This document shows, piece after piece, positions 29,656 to 40,697 of a stretch of DNA of 64,000 nucleotides (positions are counted from its first letter, which is position 1; the number at the start of each line of letters is the position of its first letter). Location: assembly GCA_963575645.1 (NCBI GenBank), contig OY754466.1:40580001-40644000 (forward strand), given 5' to 3'. The stretch is from Xanthostigma xanthostigma. Taxonomy: Eukaryota > Arthropoda > Insecta > Raphidioptera > Raphidiidae. Made by a program: the position numbers and the translations under genes. The notes beneath the pieces were generated by a model. It saw only the letters and a program-made list of their open reading frames with translations, was not told the DNA's origin and did no database searches.

Positions 29656-30300
29656 TAGCAGCCAAATCGAGCAAGGAATCTATGTAAAGGTATTTTCAAA
29701 CCATAAAATATTTTGTCTCTAATATTTCTGATCTATTACAGTAGAAGTAATGTATTTTCAACATGTAGGGACTATTCGACTCATGTATTTTCAGCTTCTT
29801 CTTCATCCTCACTTCGTGGTAGTCATCGACCAATCAGAACAAACTTTTATTAATTTGAGGTTAAACATATTTGTTCATTGACTGAGCAGAGTAGAAGGAA
29901 AGATTTCGACTAAAGACTTAAAAATACGCGAGTAAAATCAATTGAAAATAAATGGTGTTGAAAATACAAGAATTTTGAAAGACAATCTATGCAAGCGTCG
30001 AAAGCATCTTTAGTAACATTTACAGTGAGCCGTGTAGCTACTGTGTAAGGTGTTTCATGTTCCAAATAACCCGTACAATGATTGATTGAACCCGTAATGT
30101 GCATACTTGTTACTTTTAATAAAAGTAAACTTGTTATTTTATCTTTTATATTACCTACTACACATGAGCTTATAGGTAGTCAGTATTATTTTAGGCGTCC
30201 ATATTATATTTAAATATTATACACTGTGACTTTAAATCGTGTAGATTAGATTACATTGACCGTTCAAAAAATATATCAATATTTAGGGTTACTCAATAAT
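29656..30300. repeat. Partly repetitive stretch (R7), no gene
   Basis: At 29770-29985, ATTTTCAGCTTCTTCTTCAT, CCTCACTTCGTGGTAGTCAT and TGGTGTTGAAAATACA find diverged counterparts at 34940-35110 in the same order. The remainder is unassigned, and the frame at 29910-30104 has no known domain. Confidence 0.4.
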
Positions 30301-30425
30301 AAAAAAAAACTCGGTCGCAGTGCCTAGCCCTGCCGACTATTTTGTATTTTCTAAGACAGGCAGTGTGGCTTTATTTGAATCTAAGATTGTTTTTGAACAA
30401 AAAAAATTTAATCTAAAAATCATTA
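30301..30425 (+). repeat. Dispersed repeat R4, copy b
   Basis: ACTCGGTCGCAGTGCC, CCCTGCCGAC and AGACAGGCAGTGTGGCTTTA match 13230-13330. Confidence 0.65.
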
Positions 30426-30427
30426 TT

Positions 30428-30603
30428 TGACGTGATAACGTCTTATAAATTGATGAATCACCAATCTTATAAATTGATGAAACACCGGCTGCATGCACGA
30501 AAAAGTGTAACGTTCCAAACGTTCCGCCTGACCCTGTGCGTGCTTTTCTCGAAAACGGCCCTAACGATTTGGATGAAATTTACTGAAAAGGGATTTTGAG
30601 GGG
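30428..30603 (+). mobile_element. M2 element, truncated on the right
   Basis: TTGACGTGATAACGTCTTAT, then CACCGGCTGCATGCACGAAA and AACGATTTGGATGAAATTTA, as in the 6.0-kb copy, stopping where repeat R8 begins. Confidence 0.7.
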
Positions 30604-30810
30604 CAAACCAAAACATTGAATCGTGCTGTTTTGTGCTGTTAGTATTGACAGTTTTTTTTATAAAGAAATTAATAGATATTTACATCTCATTATAATTAAA
30701 ACATGAATAACGCGCAATTGTTGAATAAAATTACGGGCGCAACTTGTAGGCTAATTCATGACCTGTCAGCCCGATGAATGACTTAGACTACTAGTTACGC
30801 CAATAACTAT
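30604..30810 (+). repeat. Dispersed repeat R8, copy a
   Basis: From CAAACCAAAACATTGAATCG to ACGCCAATAACTAT, about 207 bp, nearly identical to 36970-37180. Both ends are sharp, suggesting a mobile unit, but no inverted ends or duplications were recognised. Confidence 0.8.
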
Positions 30811-31703
30811 AGTTTAAATCAATTTTCATATATAAAGGTAATAAAAAGGTTAAATTATCTCGAGCTTGAGGATCCAGCAATTTTAAAAATACGTAGTGGC
30901 ATCGAATGCCGTCTAAAATCACTTGATAGATTCTGGGGATGGCTTGAGGACCGAATCTTTGACATCACTGGTTTAGATAGGTGGCGTAGATACAGGGGGG
31001 GGGGGCTCTCGAAAGAACGTCGGTAGTTATGTAATAAGTGGCAGGGTTTTCTGTATTCGTAGAATGACATTAAATACTATTAACGATTCCAGAACTTCTG
31101 AAGTAATTTAACGACATTATGCGAGGGGAATATAATATGATAATACTACCCTAATGTGCATAATAGGTAATGCATGAATATTTTATTGAAATTGTTCTGG
31201 CAACTGACTGAACTGATTATTATTTTTTATTGTTCTGAAAGGTGGCTATCATTAAAGCATTACTACAATTTCAATCGAAATATTGACGTATTTGACTTGT
31301 GATATTTAATATACAGTTTATTTTCGAAACAATCTGTCATCAATATAAAAGATTATTTTAATTGGCATTTGAGAAAACATGATGCTTTATAAAGAGTTAA
31401 TTATAACCAAATATTTTATCTGTCACTTTAAGCGACTGCACTATCTATAGAAACGAATACGATGCTCAAAAGTTCAGGGCACGACTTTAAAACGGTTCAG
31501 TTTTATGCAAGTCGAAGCAATTGTGTGTGTGTAGTGACATTTTTCGCTAACGACATTTTAAAAACCAAATAACAGAATAGTGCGGTTTGTTTTCTTGTAT
31601 TTGATAGCATTTAATTTAGATCTCTGATTAAAGTTTGAAAAAAATAGTTAAATGAATCCTAAAATATTTACAAAAATGTTCTCAATGTCAGGTATTAACA
31701 TAA
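30811..31703. other. Unassigned stretch
   Basis: No gene recognised. A run of nine to ten G lies near 30998. A 71-residue minus frame (30855-31070) has no known domain. Confidence 0.45.
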
Positions 31704-31711
31704 TATCTAGG

Positions 31712-32217
31712 CAGTGCTGGATTAACCTATAAGCAAAATAAGCAATTGCTTAGGGCATCAAAAATCACAACTCAGAAATGAAAAATACCTCACCAGACCA
31801 TGTCAACAAATTTTTTTTGTCAGGTTCTCGAAAATGTGATCTATTGATATAAAATTGTCTTTAGAAGTACAGAAATTAAAAATAAATAATAATTTATTTT
31901 TGAAAATAAAAACGTAATGTTTTTTTAACTTTACATTTTTTTAACTTTTTTTCAATTAACTGTATAAAAATGCGTAAGGATCGATTTTATAGACAGTCAA
32001 ATTTTCAATAAGAGCATTAATTGTTAAATTCAATTTTTTTCCCTAAAATACTGTGCTATTTAAATTTTTTATCAATTTTAAGCTTATAACATTCACAATT
32101 TTTTTATAAACTTAATATGACTGACAATATTATTAGAATTTTTTTGGACTGCTGTTAAAAATGAGTGCCCATAGGCAAGCAATGCTTAGGGCATCAAGGA
32201 GTCTTAATCCGGCACTG
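31712..32217 (+). mobile_element. hAT-2 MITE, intact copy
   Basis: 506 bp from CAGTGCTGGATTAACC to CTTAATCCGGCACTG with a perfect 8-bp duplication TATCTAGG (31704-31711; 32218-32225). Subterminal inverted blocks are TTGCTTAGGGCATC and ATGCTTAGGGCATC. Non-coding. Related copies lie at 10714 and 14944. Confidence 0.92.
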
Positions 32218-32225
32218 TATCTAGG

Positions 32226-32735
32226 TAAAAACGGCCAAGTGCGAGACGAACTCGCTTGCAGGAGAGGGTTCCGTATCTACATTCTGTTTTCCGTGAGAAC
32301 TTTAAGACTCAAGTTTTGTTGTTTAAGCTTTCTTATAAACTGTAAGTGAAACCCAATATTCCCTATTTTTTCAGAATTTTTGACTCAATAATTTCGGATA
32401 TAGGGTGGGAGATGCTTGCTTTTCGTGTATTTTCTATAAAATCTTTTAAACTTTACATTTTAACATTATAAAAAATATATATTTGTATTTCTCATAACGA
32501 GTCATTTCATTTGATATGTCACACGATGCACTTGAAAATTTTTTTTTTTAATTTTCTTTTTTCCCCCCCCAAATCGGAATTCGTTTATTTACGTTATTGG
32601 GTCATCTAACTCTACCAAACTTCAACTTTTTTCTTCCAGTAAATTCGGAGAAAATAAGCCGCAACAGACGGGCAGACAGACAGACACGACAGTGATACTA
32701 TAAAGTTTCCGTTTTGTCATTGGAACCCTAAAAAT
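32226..32735 (+). repeat. Dispersed arthropod-type repeat R9, copy a
   Basis: Starts AAAAACGGCCAAGTGCGAGA, has GGGTTCCGTATCTAC, and ends with GACAGACAGACACGACAGTG, TATAAAGTTTCCGTTTT and GGAACCCTAAAAA. From memory this layout is a widespread repeat in moth and butterfly introns and intergenic DNA. Non-coding; its mobilising enzyme is not evident. A second, interrupted copy is at 55392-56432. Confidence 0.75.
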
Positions 32736-32755
32736 AACTAAACGCATTTAAAATA

Positions 32756-33314
32756 TCTATACTAATATATAAAGCTGAAGATTTTGTTTGTTTGTTTGGT
32801 TGAACGCGCTAATCTCAGGAACTACTGGTTCAAATTGAAAAAAATGTTTTTTGTTGGATAGCCCATTTATCGAGGAAGGCTAAAGGCTATATAATATCAC
32901 GCTACGACCATTAGGAGCGGAGCATTAATGAAAAATGTTGCAAAATGTATCTCAAAAATAAGCTTCTATTCAGGTGAAATTCCCTAACTAAATATACCAA
33001 TATTAGCGTTGTACATTCACAAGCCCGGATGGCTCAGGTGGCAAGGTCGTGGGTTCGAGTCCCACGTTAAGCGAATATATTTTTATTTTATTTTTTTTTC
33101 TACAATATTACTTTCTTCTAAAGCTTACATTTTAATTTGTTTTAATTTTATTTGCGACTAATTAATTAAATAAATCTAAATAATAGCTCATTTGAAAACT
33201 GTTATAATTATATAGGTAGATTACCTATATAAAATAAGATGAATGTGCGTACTCATGTCTCTCCCTCCCCCATTCGTTCTTTTGCACCCGGGTGAAACCG
33301 GACGGAACCGCTAT
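32756..33314 (+). mobile_element. Non-autonomous Helitron Hel-A, copy 2
   Basis: Starts TCTATACTAATATATAAAGC after a host A (32755) and ends CACCCGGGTGAAACCGGACG, GAACCG and CTAT, one base changed from CTAG. Its tRNA-Lys-like part (33023-33073) lacks the anticodon arm. 559 bp, against 695 and 744 for the other copies. Confidence 0.88.
33023..33073 (+). tRNA. tRNA-Lys-like segment with anticodon arm deleted (pseudogene)
   Basis: GCCCGGATGGCTCAGGTGGC is joined to GGTCGTGGGTTCGAGTCCC and ACGTTAAGCG. The acceptor, D and T regions are present, while about 22 nt covering the anticodon arm are missing compared with 19852-19924. The T arm still pairs perfectly. It is certainly not a functional tRNA. 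Confidence 0.8.
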
Positions 33315-33961
33315 TTAATTATAAATGAAATATTATTTTTTTCTAAAACACAGAATTCGAAAAAAAAATTTCAAAAATTGCGCGCAAATAATTTTTTAAT
33401 ATAGCCAATTCAAGATTTCCTATATGATTTGAGTTGGCCTTTAGTAAATGGATATTTTTCAGAAAATGAACTGTTTTCAGTTACAAGATATCCTTAATAG
33501 GTACTGGGTGGAAAAAAATGTATAATTCATAATATCTAGCATTTTGAAATAATTTATTCTTTCACTAATAATATAACAGTTGATTGAAAGTGTTTTTAAT
33601 TTTTAAACGTTTGGAGACGTGTAAATAAATTATTCTGGAATTATTTTGTTCTAAATACACCTGCCTAAAAATGTCCATTAAAAATAAATGCGGTTCTATG
33701 ATGTTCATATCTCTATGCAGCAATTATAATCCAGTGCAAAAACAGGCCATCGAGTGATTACAGTGTGCAGATTGGTGTCTTCACACCTGTTTACCGCTGG
33801 TAGCTTAATTAGTTCCCACAGAAATAAAAAGACTTTTGTTTGTTAGAAATCGACCAAACAGTCAGGTGCACCCACCTTCTATCAAATTTATGATGTGTCG
33901 GATTGATTTATTGATAAAGTAGATGCTTTTAAATTAATGCTTCGTAGATTTTTACAAAATA
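33315..33961. other. Unassigned AT-rich stretch
   Basis: No gene or element recognised in about 650 bases. Confidence 0.45.
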
Positions 33962-34236
33962 CTAGCGGACCCGGTAGGCAAACGTTCGCTAGACTTCGCT
34001 AGCAAAATATATATTTCTTCAAATATATAAATATAGTTATAAAATATTTTATGTGAGAAATCAAAAAAATATTTTGATCGGAAAATAAAAAAAAAAAAAA
34101 TCTGCATCTCTGTATAGCTAATAACTACCCAGGTGACCCCATAAGGACAAAAGAAAATTTCATCTAAACCGATCAAGCCGTTTAGAGGGAGAAGAATTAC
34201 GAATACCCGCTATAGACCAAAATATAGGTAGGTAGA
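33962..34236 (-). mobile_element. Non-autonomous Helitron, family Hel-E, copy 1
   Basis: On the minus strand it starts TCTACCTACCTATATTTTGG near 34236 and ends GAACGTTTGCCTACCGGGTC, CG and CTAG before a T at 33961. Internal landmarks are TCTAAACGGCTTGATCGG and GTCACCTGGGTAG. A partial copy lies at 40905-41115. Non-coding. Confidence 0.75.
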
Positions 34237-34249
34237 TAAAGATAAATAC

Positions 34250-34445
34250 TAAAATCTTTGATTAACGTCTGAATAGAACTCCTCAAATAAATAAAAGTGT
34301 CGACCAATTTTTCTCAGACCAATATATTGACAAAATAAAAAATAACAAATCAATACAACATAAGATGACGTTTCGATCCGGCTTTGGATCTTCTTCAGAA
34401 AAATCTAAAAATATAAAAGTTAATAGCATTAAATTATTAATTATT
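34250..34445. mobile_element. M1 family MITE, copy with hammerhead-like core
   Basis: The family left flank AACGTCTGAATAGAACTC is followed by TCAAATAAATAAAAGTGTCG, CCAATTTTTCTCAGACC and the inverted core at 34367-34398. The right arm is lost. Confidence 0.7.
34367..34398 (-). ncRNA. Hammerhead-ribozyme-like core, third copy
   Basis: On the minus strand: CTGAAGA, stem GATCC/GGATC closing the loop AAAGCC, then GAAACGTC. The stem is fully paired, and the loop differs from the 3.9-kb copy by one base, which tolerates change. Confidence 0.4.
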
Positions 34446-34447
34446 TT

Positions 34448-34482
34448 CTAATTACACGAATGATGATCATTCGTGTAATTAG
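34448..34482. repeat. Perfect palindrome, 17-bp arms and one-base loop
   Basis: CTAATTACACGAATGAT, G, then the exact reverse complement. A/T-rich inverted sequence continues imperfectly on both sides. Confidence 0.9.
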
Positions 34483-34500
34483 ATAAAAATTAATAATTTA

Positions 34501-35824
34501 AAAAAAAATAAAGGGTGTCCAGGCAAAAGTTCTTTTTCCGAAAGAATACCTATACGAAAAAACGGTTGAAACATCGAAAATAACATTCTTTGAACACGTA
34601 GTCAATAAAGTTACGTTTCTTACTGATCATTGAAATCTCCACACATCTATATTAAATTCTTTACTTACAATCTATATAGATATAAATAAAATAAAAAGTA
34701 GGTAAGCTATGTTACTTCTTCATAACTCGAGAGTCAATAAAACGATTTGAAAAATTCACTGCAAAAAGGCCCACTTCGTGACGAATATCATAGGCTATAT
34801 TATGTTATATCGCTACAGCAAAAGGGGGATTAGATATGAGAGAAAACATTGATTTGCATTCTGGCAAAGCTGAACCACGTAGCTAGTCCTGTATGTTTTA
34901 TCACGATTGTTAGCGTTGCCGTCTTTCTGTTAGAGTAAAACGCAAGTGTTTTCAACTTGCCCTTCATCCTCAATTCGTGGCATTCATATAGATTATAGTC
35001 CAATAAGAAATAACCTTTATTAATTTTAAATGAATTGTCATAAATTTTTATTTGACTAGGCAGCGTGTGTAAAAACGGAAGAAAATTGATGGTATTGAAA
35101 ATACATTAGTCCGACTATATTCATCTTCAAATTTTAATAGTCAATTGGTGATGTAAACATCAACTTTGATTACCGACAACTCTCGATCAATTTTGATTAA
35201 AGAAAACAAAATATGGGAAAGTTGCAATTACATTACTACTCAATGAGGAAAAACGTTCGAAATTTATTATACTTAATAGGCCATAGGGTAACCGGTAATT
35301 GCTCGTATTCCTCTCGGGAGAAGAAACTATGACTAATTTGAAATGATTTAACGTTATCACTTGGGGGTCGGAAATGTGTCATTTCTTTATGATAGTGACA
35401 CTTCTGTGAAGAATTTTTATTTTATTTTTTTATTTATTGTAAGTTTTAACACACAACAAAAACTAACAGTAAATTTTGTGGTTTTTAGCTTTAGGAATAA
35501 GGAAAGTTGATCAATTAGTAAGCTATCAGATCATAGAAAAATTCAGGCCAAAAAATATTATTTCTTTTTTACTCCCGAAATTCTGATTTTAGTAAAAATA
35601 AAACCATGGTAGATTTTTCCCAAGTGATAGAACTTAAATCATTCCAAATTAGTCATAATTCTTCTCTTTCCAAAAAATATTTTTAAACTTATTTCAAATC
35701 AGATTTAATTATTTAAAATTTACTACTGCGTCAATATAACACAAAATAAAAAAAAATGCAAATACCAACATATTATAGAGGCCTTTTCACTTTTTCGCAA
35801 AGGGTAAATCCGGGATAGTTAATG
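34501..35824. other. Unassigned; R7 counterpart at 34940-35110
   Basis: No gene recognised. The R7 match to 29.8 kb is weak. The rest is AT-rich with no clear transposon ends. Confidence 0.4.
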
Positions 35825-35827
35825 TAA

Positions 35828-36249
35828 AGGCCGCTGCACACGAGGGCTAGAAACGCTGCTAGGAGTTCTGCTAGCCGGTAGGCTGGGTACGAAGCTGGAA
35901 ATGACGTCACTGCGGGCTGCCTTGCTAGCTCAAAAGATAGGTTTTAAAATTAGAACAGGGGCTATTTTTCTTGCTAGATTTGTTGCTAGGTATGAACAAG
36001 AACCAATCAGGAAACAGTATCTTCACGTGGGCACTTGAACAAACGCCCACATGGCGTCGTTCTGCCAGACAACAGACACGTTTTGCTCTGTGTTTCGAAC
36101 TGTCACTGCGCGCGCACCAGATCTATCCACAAAACACGCTTGAACAATAGTCTCGTGTGAAGCGATCAAGAAAATCAGCGCTAGAAAACTAGTGGGCAAA
36201 TCTATAGCAAGGAATCTAGCAGCGTTTCTAGCCTCCTGTGCAGCGACCT
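35828..36249 (+). mobile_element. PIF/Harbinger-type MITE, complete copy
   Basis: 422 bp from AGGCCGCTGCACACGAGG to CCTGTGCAGCGACCT, flanked by TAA at 35825-35827 and 36250-36252. With the TTA-flanked copy at 29224 this fits a TWA target. Inner inverted block: GCTAGAAACGCTGCTAG against CTAGCAGCGTTTCTAGC. The frame overlapping it on the minus strand (36023-36373) is incidental. Confidence 0.85.
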
Positions 36250-36252
36250 TAA

Positions 36253-36969
36253 GAAGAGGAGCAAACCTAGCTGCACGTTCACTTTGGAGATGTTTTAGAG
36301 TGGTGTAAAAAGTGTGGCAACAGTCCTCATTTCTCAGTGCGTCATCGGTAGACAACGGACGTACAAACAACATAGATGAGCCGTCAGGTCAAAGGTGGCG
36401 CTATTCAAAGGTGCCGGCTGTTAATAGTTCATTAAATTAATGGTTCAATGGTCAAAACACTTCTGATTTAATTGTTGAAATAATTAGGTGGACTGTATCA
36501 TTCACCGAAACAAGAAATACACTATGCAGCGATTCTTCACCCAGCTTCTTAATAAAGAGTCGTTAGAGAAAATATGTAGTACACTATAAGTAAATGCAAT
36601 TTTTTTAGTCATTCCTCAAGTAAAATTATTGTTCAATGCTGTGTCACTTTAAATGAATTCATTATTAGTTGAAGACCAAATTATTTTTAATATTAAATAA
36701 TATTTATTCAACTCATGCGCGTTATTCATGTTTTATCATGCCTAAAAACCGAACCCTAAATAGCCATTTACCGACTGGTGACAATTACTTGTCATAACTC
36801 AATGAAGATTCCTACTAGCTCGGCCATTGTGGAGTAATGAAAATAAACGTAACTATTTTCTGAGTCGTAACGGAATAGTAGGTAACAACAACTCCGTTGT
36901 TACCCATTGAGGCTAAAATTGAGAGGCCGAATGTTTTCGACATGGAGTTTATTCATAACCGGCTAACCT
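36253..36969. other. Unassigned stretch
   Basis: No gene, RNA or transposon end recognised. Confidence 0.45.
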
Positions 36970-37180
36970 CAAACCAAAACATTGAATCGTGCTGTTTGGT
37001 GCTGTTAGTATTGACAGTTTTTTTTTATAAAGAAATAAATAGATATTTACAACATCTCATTATAATTAAAACATGAATAACGCGCAATTGTTGAATAAAA
37101 TTATGGGCGCAACTTGTAGGCTAAGTCATGACCTGTCAGCGCGATGAATGACTTAGACTACTAGTTACGCCAATAACTAT
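36970..37180 (+). repeat. Dispersed repeat R8, copy b
   Basis: About 211 bp, nearly identical to 30604-30810 with only a few substitutions and small indels. Confidence 0.8.
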
Positions 37181-37184
37181 GATA

Positions 37185-37430
37185 TATGTAGTTTTAGTTA
37201 TGGCATTTCACTTGAATAGAAGCTATTTTTGAGTTACATTTTGCAACGTTTTTCATTGATGCTCCGCTCCTAATGGTCACAACGTGATATTATATAGCCT
37301 ATAGTCTTCCTCGATAAATGAGCTATCCAACAAAAAAAAATGTTTCAGTTTGAACCAGTAGTTCCTGAGATTAGCGCGTTCAACTAACCAAACAAACAAA
37401 CTCTTCAGTTTTATACGAAGATTAGTATAT
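37185..37430 (-). mobile_element. Hel-A Helitron, 5' part
   Basis: Inverted landmarks TTTCACTTGAATAGAAGC, GATGCTCCGCTCCTAATGG, CTTCCTCGATAAATGAGC and GAGATTAGCGCGTTCAAC match full copies. The 5' terminus near 37430 is decayed and the tRNA-like 3' half is absent. Confidence 0.75.
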
Positions 37431-38740
37431 ATTTATACCAGTGGCGGTTCTTCCATGAGCGCTGCAGAGCTGCAGAACAACCAAAATCTTAAATATTTCA
37501 TAACGCTGTTTTGCGCTCCTAAGCAGCACATGAAAGTTGAAACGTCATCATCAGATACCCCCGGTGTATACACCGTGCAACTCCCGACCCACAAATTATA
37601 ACGTACGTTATTGAGATCAGCTTTGAGCTGCATTTACAGTCAGCACATAGTACAATTTTTTGTGATTTATATGTCTAAACAAATTTCCATTTTAAGTCGG
37701 ACAATTTGCATGTAGTGCTCAAAAAAATTGTATATAAACTGAACAGGTATCTTTTATGCACAACTTTTAAGATTAGGTATATTTCATAGACAATTTAGTA
37801 AAATTATCCTTAAAAATGACTGAAGACTAAATTAACCATGAAAACCACAAAATATCATTTATCTTGCTATGTATTACATCTGTACATACAAATCATAATT
37901 TATACTCAAAATACTTAAGAACACGGTTGTCACGTACAAATTTTCTGAGTACAGAATCGGTTAAAATTATCTCAGAAAAGACATTCTTTTACAACGAATC
38001 ATTTTAAAACTCGTTATTTATTGAGCACTCCTCGTCAAATTTTTCTATTTTTAGTCAGAAAGTGCTACCTTAAAAAAAAAAATACTTCAGTGTGGTTGCG
38101 AACAAATTTTCCAAATTTTTCAACACAGTTAGTTAGGCCATGGATAGGTCTATAATCCCTACATGGAAAATCAATATTGTAACAAAAATGCTCTTTGTTG
38201 TGGTAGTAAATATTTATTTACAACAATAAAATATGTTAACAAAACTAATAAACTAAAAAATACTTTTGTTATAATTAAAAATGAAATAAATATAATAGCG
38301 AAACAAAACGACAAACTCTATACTACAAAGTCACTATATAAGTATATACAGAAATATTTACAACACATTACGCAGGCACACTCCGAATTTATTTAATATT
38401 ACAAAACTTATTTATGTCCAATCCTGATTTATACACGAACTCAATGATTTATGTCGCTCGCACGTTACTGTGTGAATTATCTGAATGACTGTCCGTTGCA
38501 CCGCACGCGCGATCTACATATATCCTTTAGCCACTTTCTAGAATGTTCGGGAGTTTTCTATCTACTTCCACAATATTTATTGATAACTTTCTTAGAAGAG
38601 AATTTAGTGCCAAGTGCTTCTTGACGGTGTTCACTGCCAGATTTTCCAAATTTTTTAACTCAGTCGTATAGCCCACGGATAAGTCTATAAAGTCTGTACG
38701 CGGCAATTTAATATTTCTCGAACACCTTTCTTACTAGAGT
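37431..38740. other. Unassigned stretch with degenerate internal repeats
   Basis: GTGGCGGTTCTTCCATGAG near 37442 looks like the end of an hAT-type element, without a partner. Around 38030-38160, 38620-38710 and 38865-38990, motifs such as GATTTTCCAAATTTTT, TATTTTTAGTCA and GATAGGTCTATAAT recur loosely, suggesting old tandem copies. No gene recognised. Confidence 0.35.
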
Positions 38741-38744
38741 CCTT

Positions 38745-38868
38745 CAACATTAGTTAAAATTTATTTGTATTATGCTGTATGTAATTTATGGAATGTTTAT
38801 TTTTTTTGTTTTGACGTCACATGTACAACTGTACTATTATGTGCTAAATAAATCTATCTATCTATCAA
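38745..38868 (+). mobile_element. LINE 3' end with TATC tail
   Basis: AATTTATGGAATGTTTATTT, then TGTACTATTATGTGC, TAAATAAATCTATCTATC and a further CTATC unit. From memory this is the 3' end and microsatellite tail of a non-LTR retrotransposon. No coding portion is attached. Confidence 0.5.
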
Positions 38869-39915
38869 GCGTTTCCATTTTTAGTCAAAAGGTACCATTT
38901 TTTGAGTCACTTTAGATTATTATATTTTTTTTGACGCAGTTAGCCTATCAAAAGATCTACAATCCTTTGGCTGACTATAAATTGTCCGATACTGTACGCG
39001 TTAGTCCTGAACGGTGAACAGAAAGCGTACTATTTGTCGGTCCTTGCGGCCAACCATAAGGCGTCATCCCAGTGGCCTGTAGCCACAGTCCACAACAAAA
39101 GGCGAGCCGCTAATCGTTTCTCGGACAATAACCATACACGATCTTACACAATAACTGTATGTGCCAGGCGGTATTCGAACACAGTGACCGCTACTCACTA
39201 ATAACAGTTTGCCCTTTATAAACGATTCTGATCATAAAAGGCAATTTGAAGCTCCCCTTCGTAATGCAGAAGCTATTGTTTTTAAGTCTAAGAACTTCAA
39301 GTCAAAAGTTCTGATAGTTTGTTCAAGCTCCCACGGTACAAAAGTTCAACAGATAGGATAGAATCGTTGGCAGATGAGTTCAATTTTTGAAATAAATAAA
39401 TAAAAAATCGCAGGATTGTGGACAAATATTAGATTTATTAATTGTACGACGTTTCGTCTATAAAATTTAGACTTTTTCAAGTACAAGTTGAAAATTATTA
39501 AAACAATAATTATGAAAATAAACATTAATTACTAACCATAGCAATTAACAAAAGTTAAGGTACATAAGACAAAAACATGGCAACAAGTAATGTATAAATT
39601 TTTTTAAACAATAAAAATAAAAATAGATTAAAAATTCGAAAGTTAGTTCAATTTCATAATATAGTTGTACTGACCACTTAAATTTTGAGTGTCTGTTCTA
39701 TAATTAATAGAATTGTTTTTTCTAATAAAACACATTTCACTGATTTTTTTTATTTATTTATAATTATCTCGATGGACACGATATCTAATATATATTTTGA
39801 AATAAAACTTCTTTAGGTGCAGCTTGAGAGTAACTCAGATCTTTTTTTCGGACGGAAGTTACTTGTTTACACAGTTTACGGTATCTATAGAATTGTATCA
39901 AACTTTTATAACAAT
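38869..39915. other. Unassigned; weak hammerhead-like motif
   Basis: A minus-strand stem-loop with GACGAAACGTC (39448-39481) resembles the GAAACGTC half of the M1 cores but lacks a good CUGANGA. No gene recognised. Confidence 0.35.
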
Positions 39916-40310
39916 ATAGCTGTGGCTCAGTCTGGTTTCATGAAAAAGAAAGAAAAGAGGAGGCACACGTTTCTAATATGTTTAATTTCACGATGTTTTT
40001 GGGTATACAATATTTTTGCAGTTTCATTATCTCTGAGCAGATGCAAAGATTCTCTGGATGGCCGACTGTAGAACACGCAACATATAATTGTCCATGTGAG
40101 AAGCAATCCGTGTTTAGATATAAAATATTCAACTTAGTCGGACAAATTGACAATTCTAAGTCATGTAGCACGCTGTTATAGGTATGAACAATGTTTAGTA
40201 TCGCGTGTGTTGCTGTTATGTTCTACATATGGCGCTCTCGTTGCCGTAAAATATTTAGTATAGCCAGTGTTGCTTTAATGTTCATCAGTTAGCGCTGTTT
40301 TTTTTTAAAC
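39916..40310 (+). repeat. Dispersed repeat R5, copy b, split by a helicase fragment
   Basis: GTGGCTCAGTCTGGTTT (about 39920-39938) and GCGTGTGTTGCTGTTATG (about 40204) are adjacent in the 17.8-kb copy but about 265 bp apart here. The intervening DNA includes a Helitron helicase piece. The element's right part has TTGCCGTAAAATATTTAGTA. Confidence 0.6.
39938..40171 (-). pseudogene. Helitron PIF1-like helicase C-terminal fragment
   Basis: The minus strand from about 40110 reads DCFSHGQLYVACSTVGHPEN, then LCICSEIMKLQKYCIPKNIV and a divergent tail ending at a stop at 39938. FSHGQLYVACS.VG.P.NL is the last helicase motif of the PIF1-family domain in Helitron Rep/helicase proteins, and the following 'KNIV' is the usual C-terminal block. 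The stretch upstream of about 40110 does not resemble the INKSQGQ block, so only about 45 residues are homologous. It differs in sequence from the 12.5-kb remnant and so comes from a different Helitron lineage. No Helitron 3' hairpin or CTAG follows; the fragment is embedded in repeat R5. Confidence 0.75.
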
Positions 40311-40697
40311 ATGTTTTCAATTGTCACAGGTATGACAACTTTATACATACGTAAAAAACACGAGCGTATTCGAATGCAACGTTGCCAAAATTTCAAAGCA
40401 ATCGGTGAAGACCTTTCAAAAATAAGATTTTGAACGAAGTTCGAACGAACAGTTACATATTTTTTAAATAGATTATTTTTTTGTAGTCATTTTATTAATC
40501 GATTTACGAATTTTGAATCAGAGAAACCATTTGTAGCTATGTGATTTACAGAAGGAAAATAATCATACATATCAAAAGTTGTATTTAGCCTAAAGAAAAA
40601 GTAAAATAAAATTACAACTATAATAAATCAGTTTCTATATTCTATAAAATAAAACTTTTATCTGTGTATATAATTAGTTCATAGACTGGCATTATAA
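40311..40697. other. Unassigned AT-rich stretch
   Basis: No gene or element recognised. Confidence 0.45.

Noticed and set aside
31000..31010. Poly-G run as a G-quadruplex regulatory element
   Set aside because: Single isolated homopolymer; similar runs elsewhere belong to hAT-3 ends. No evidence of function.
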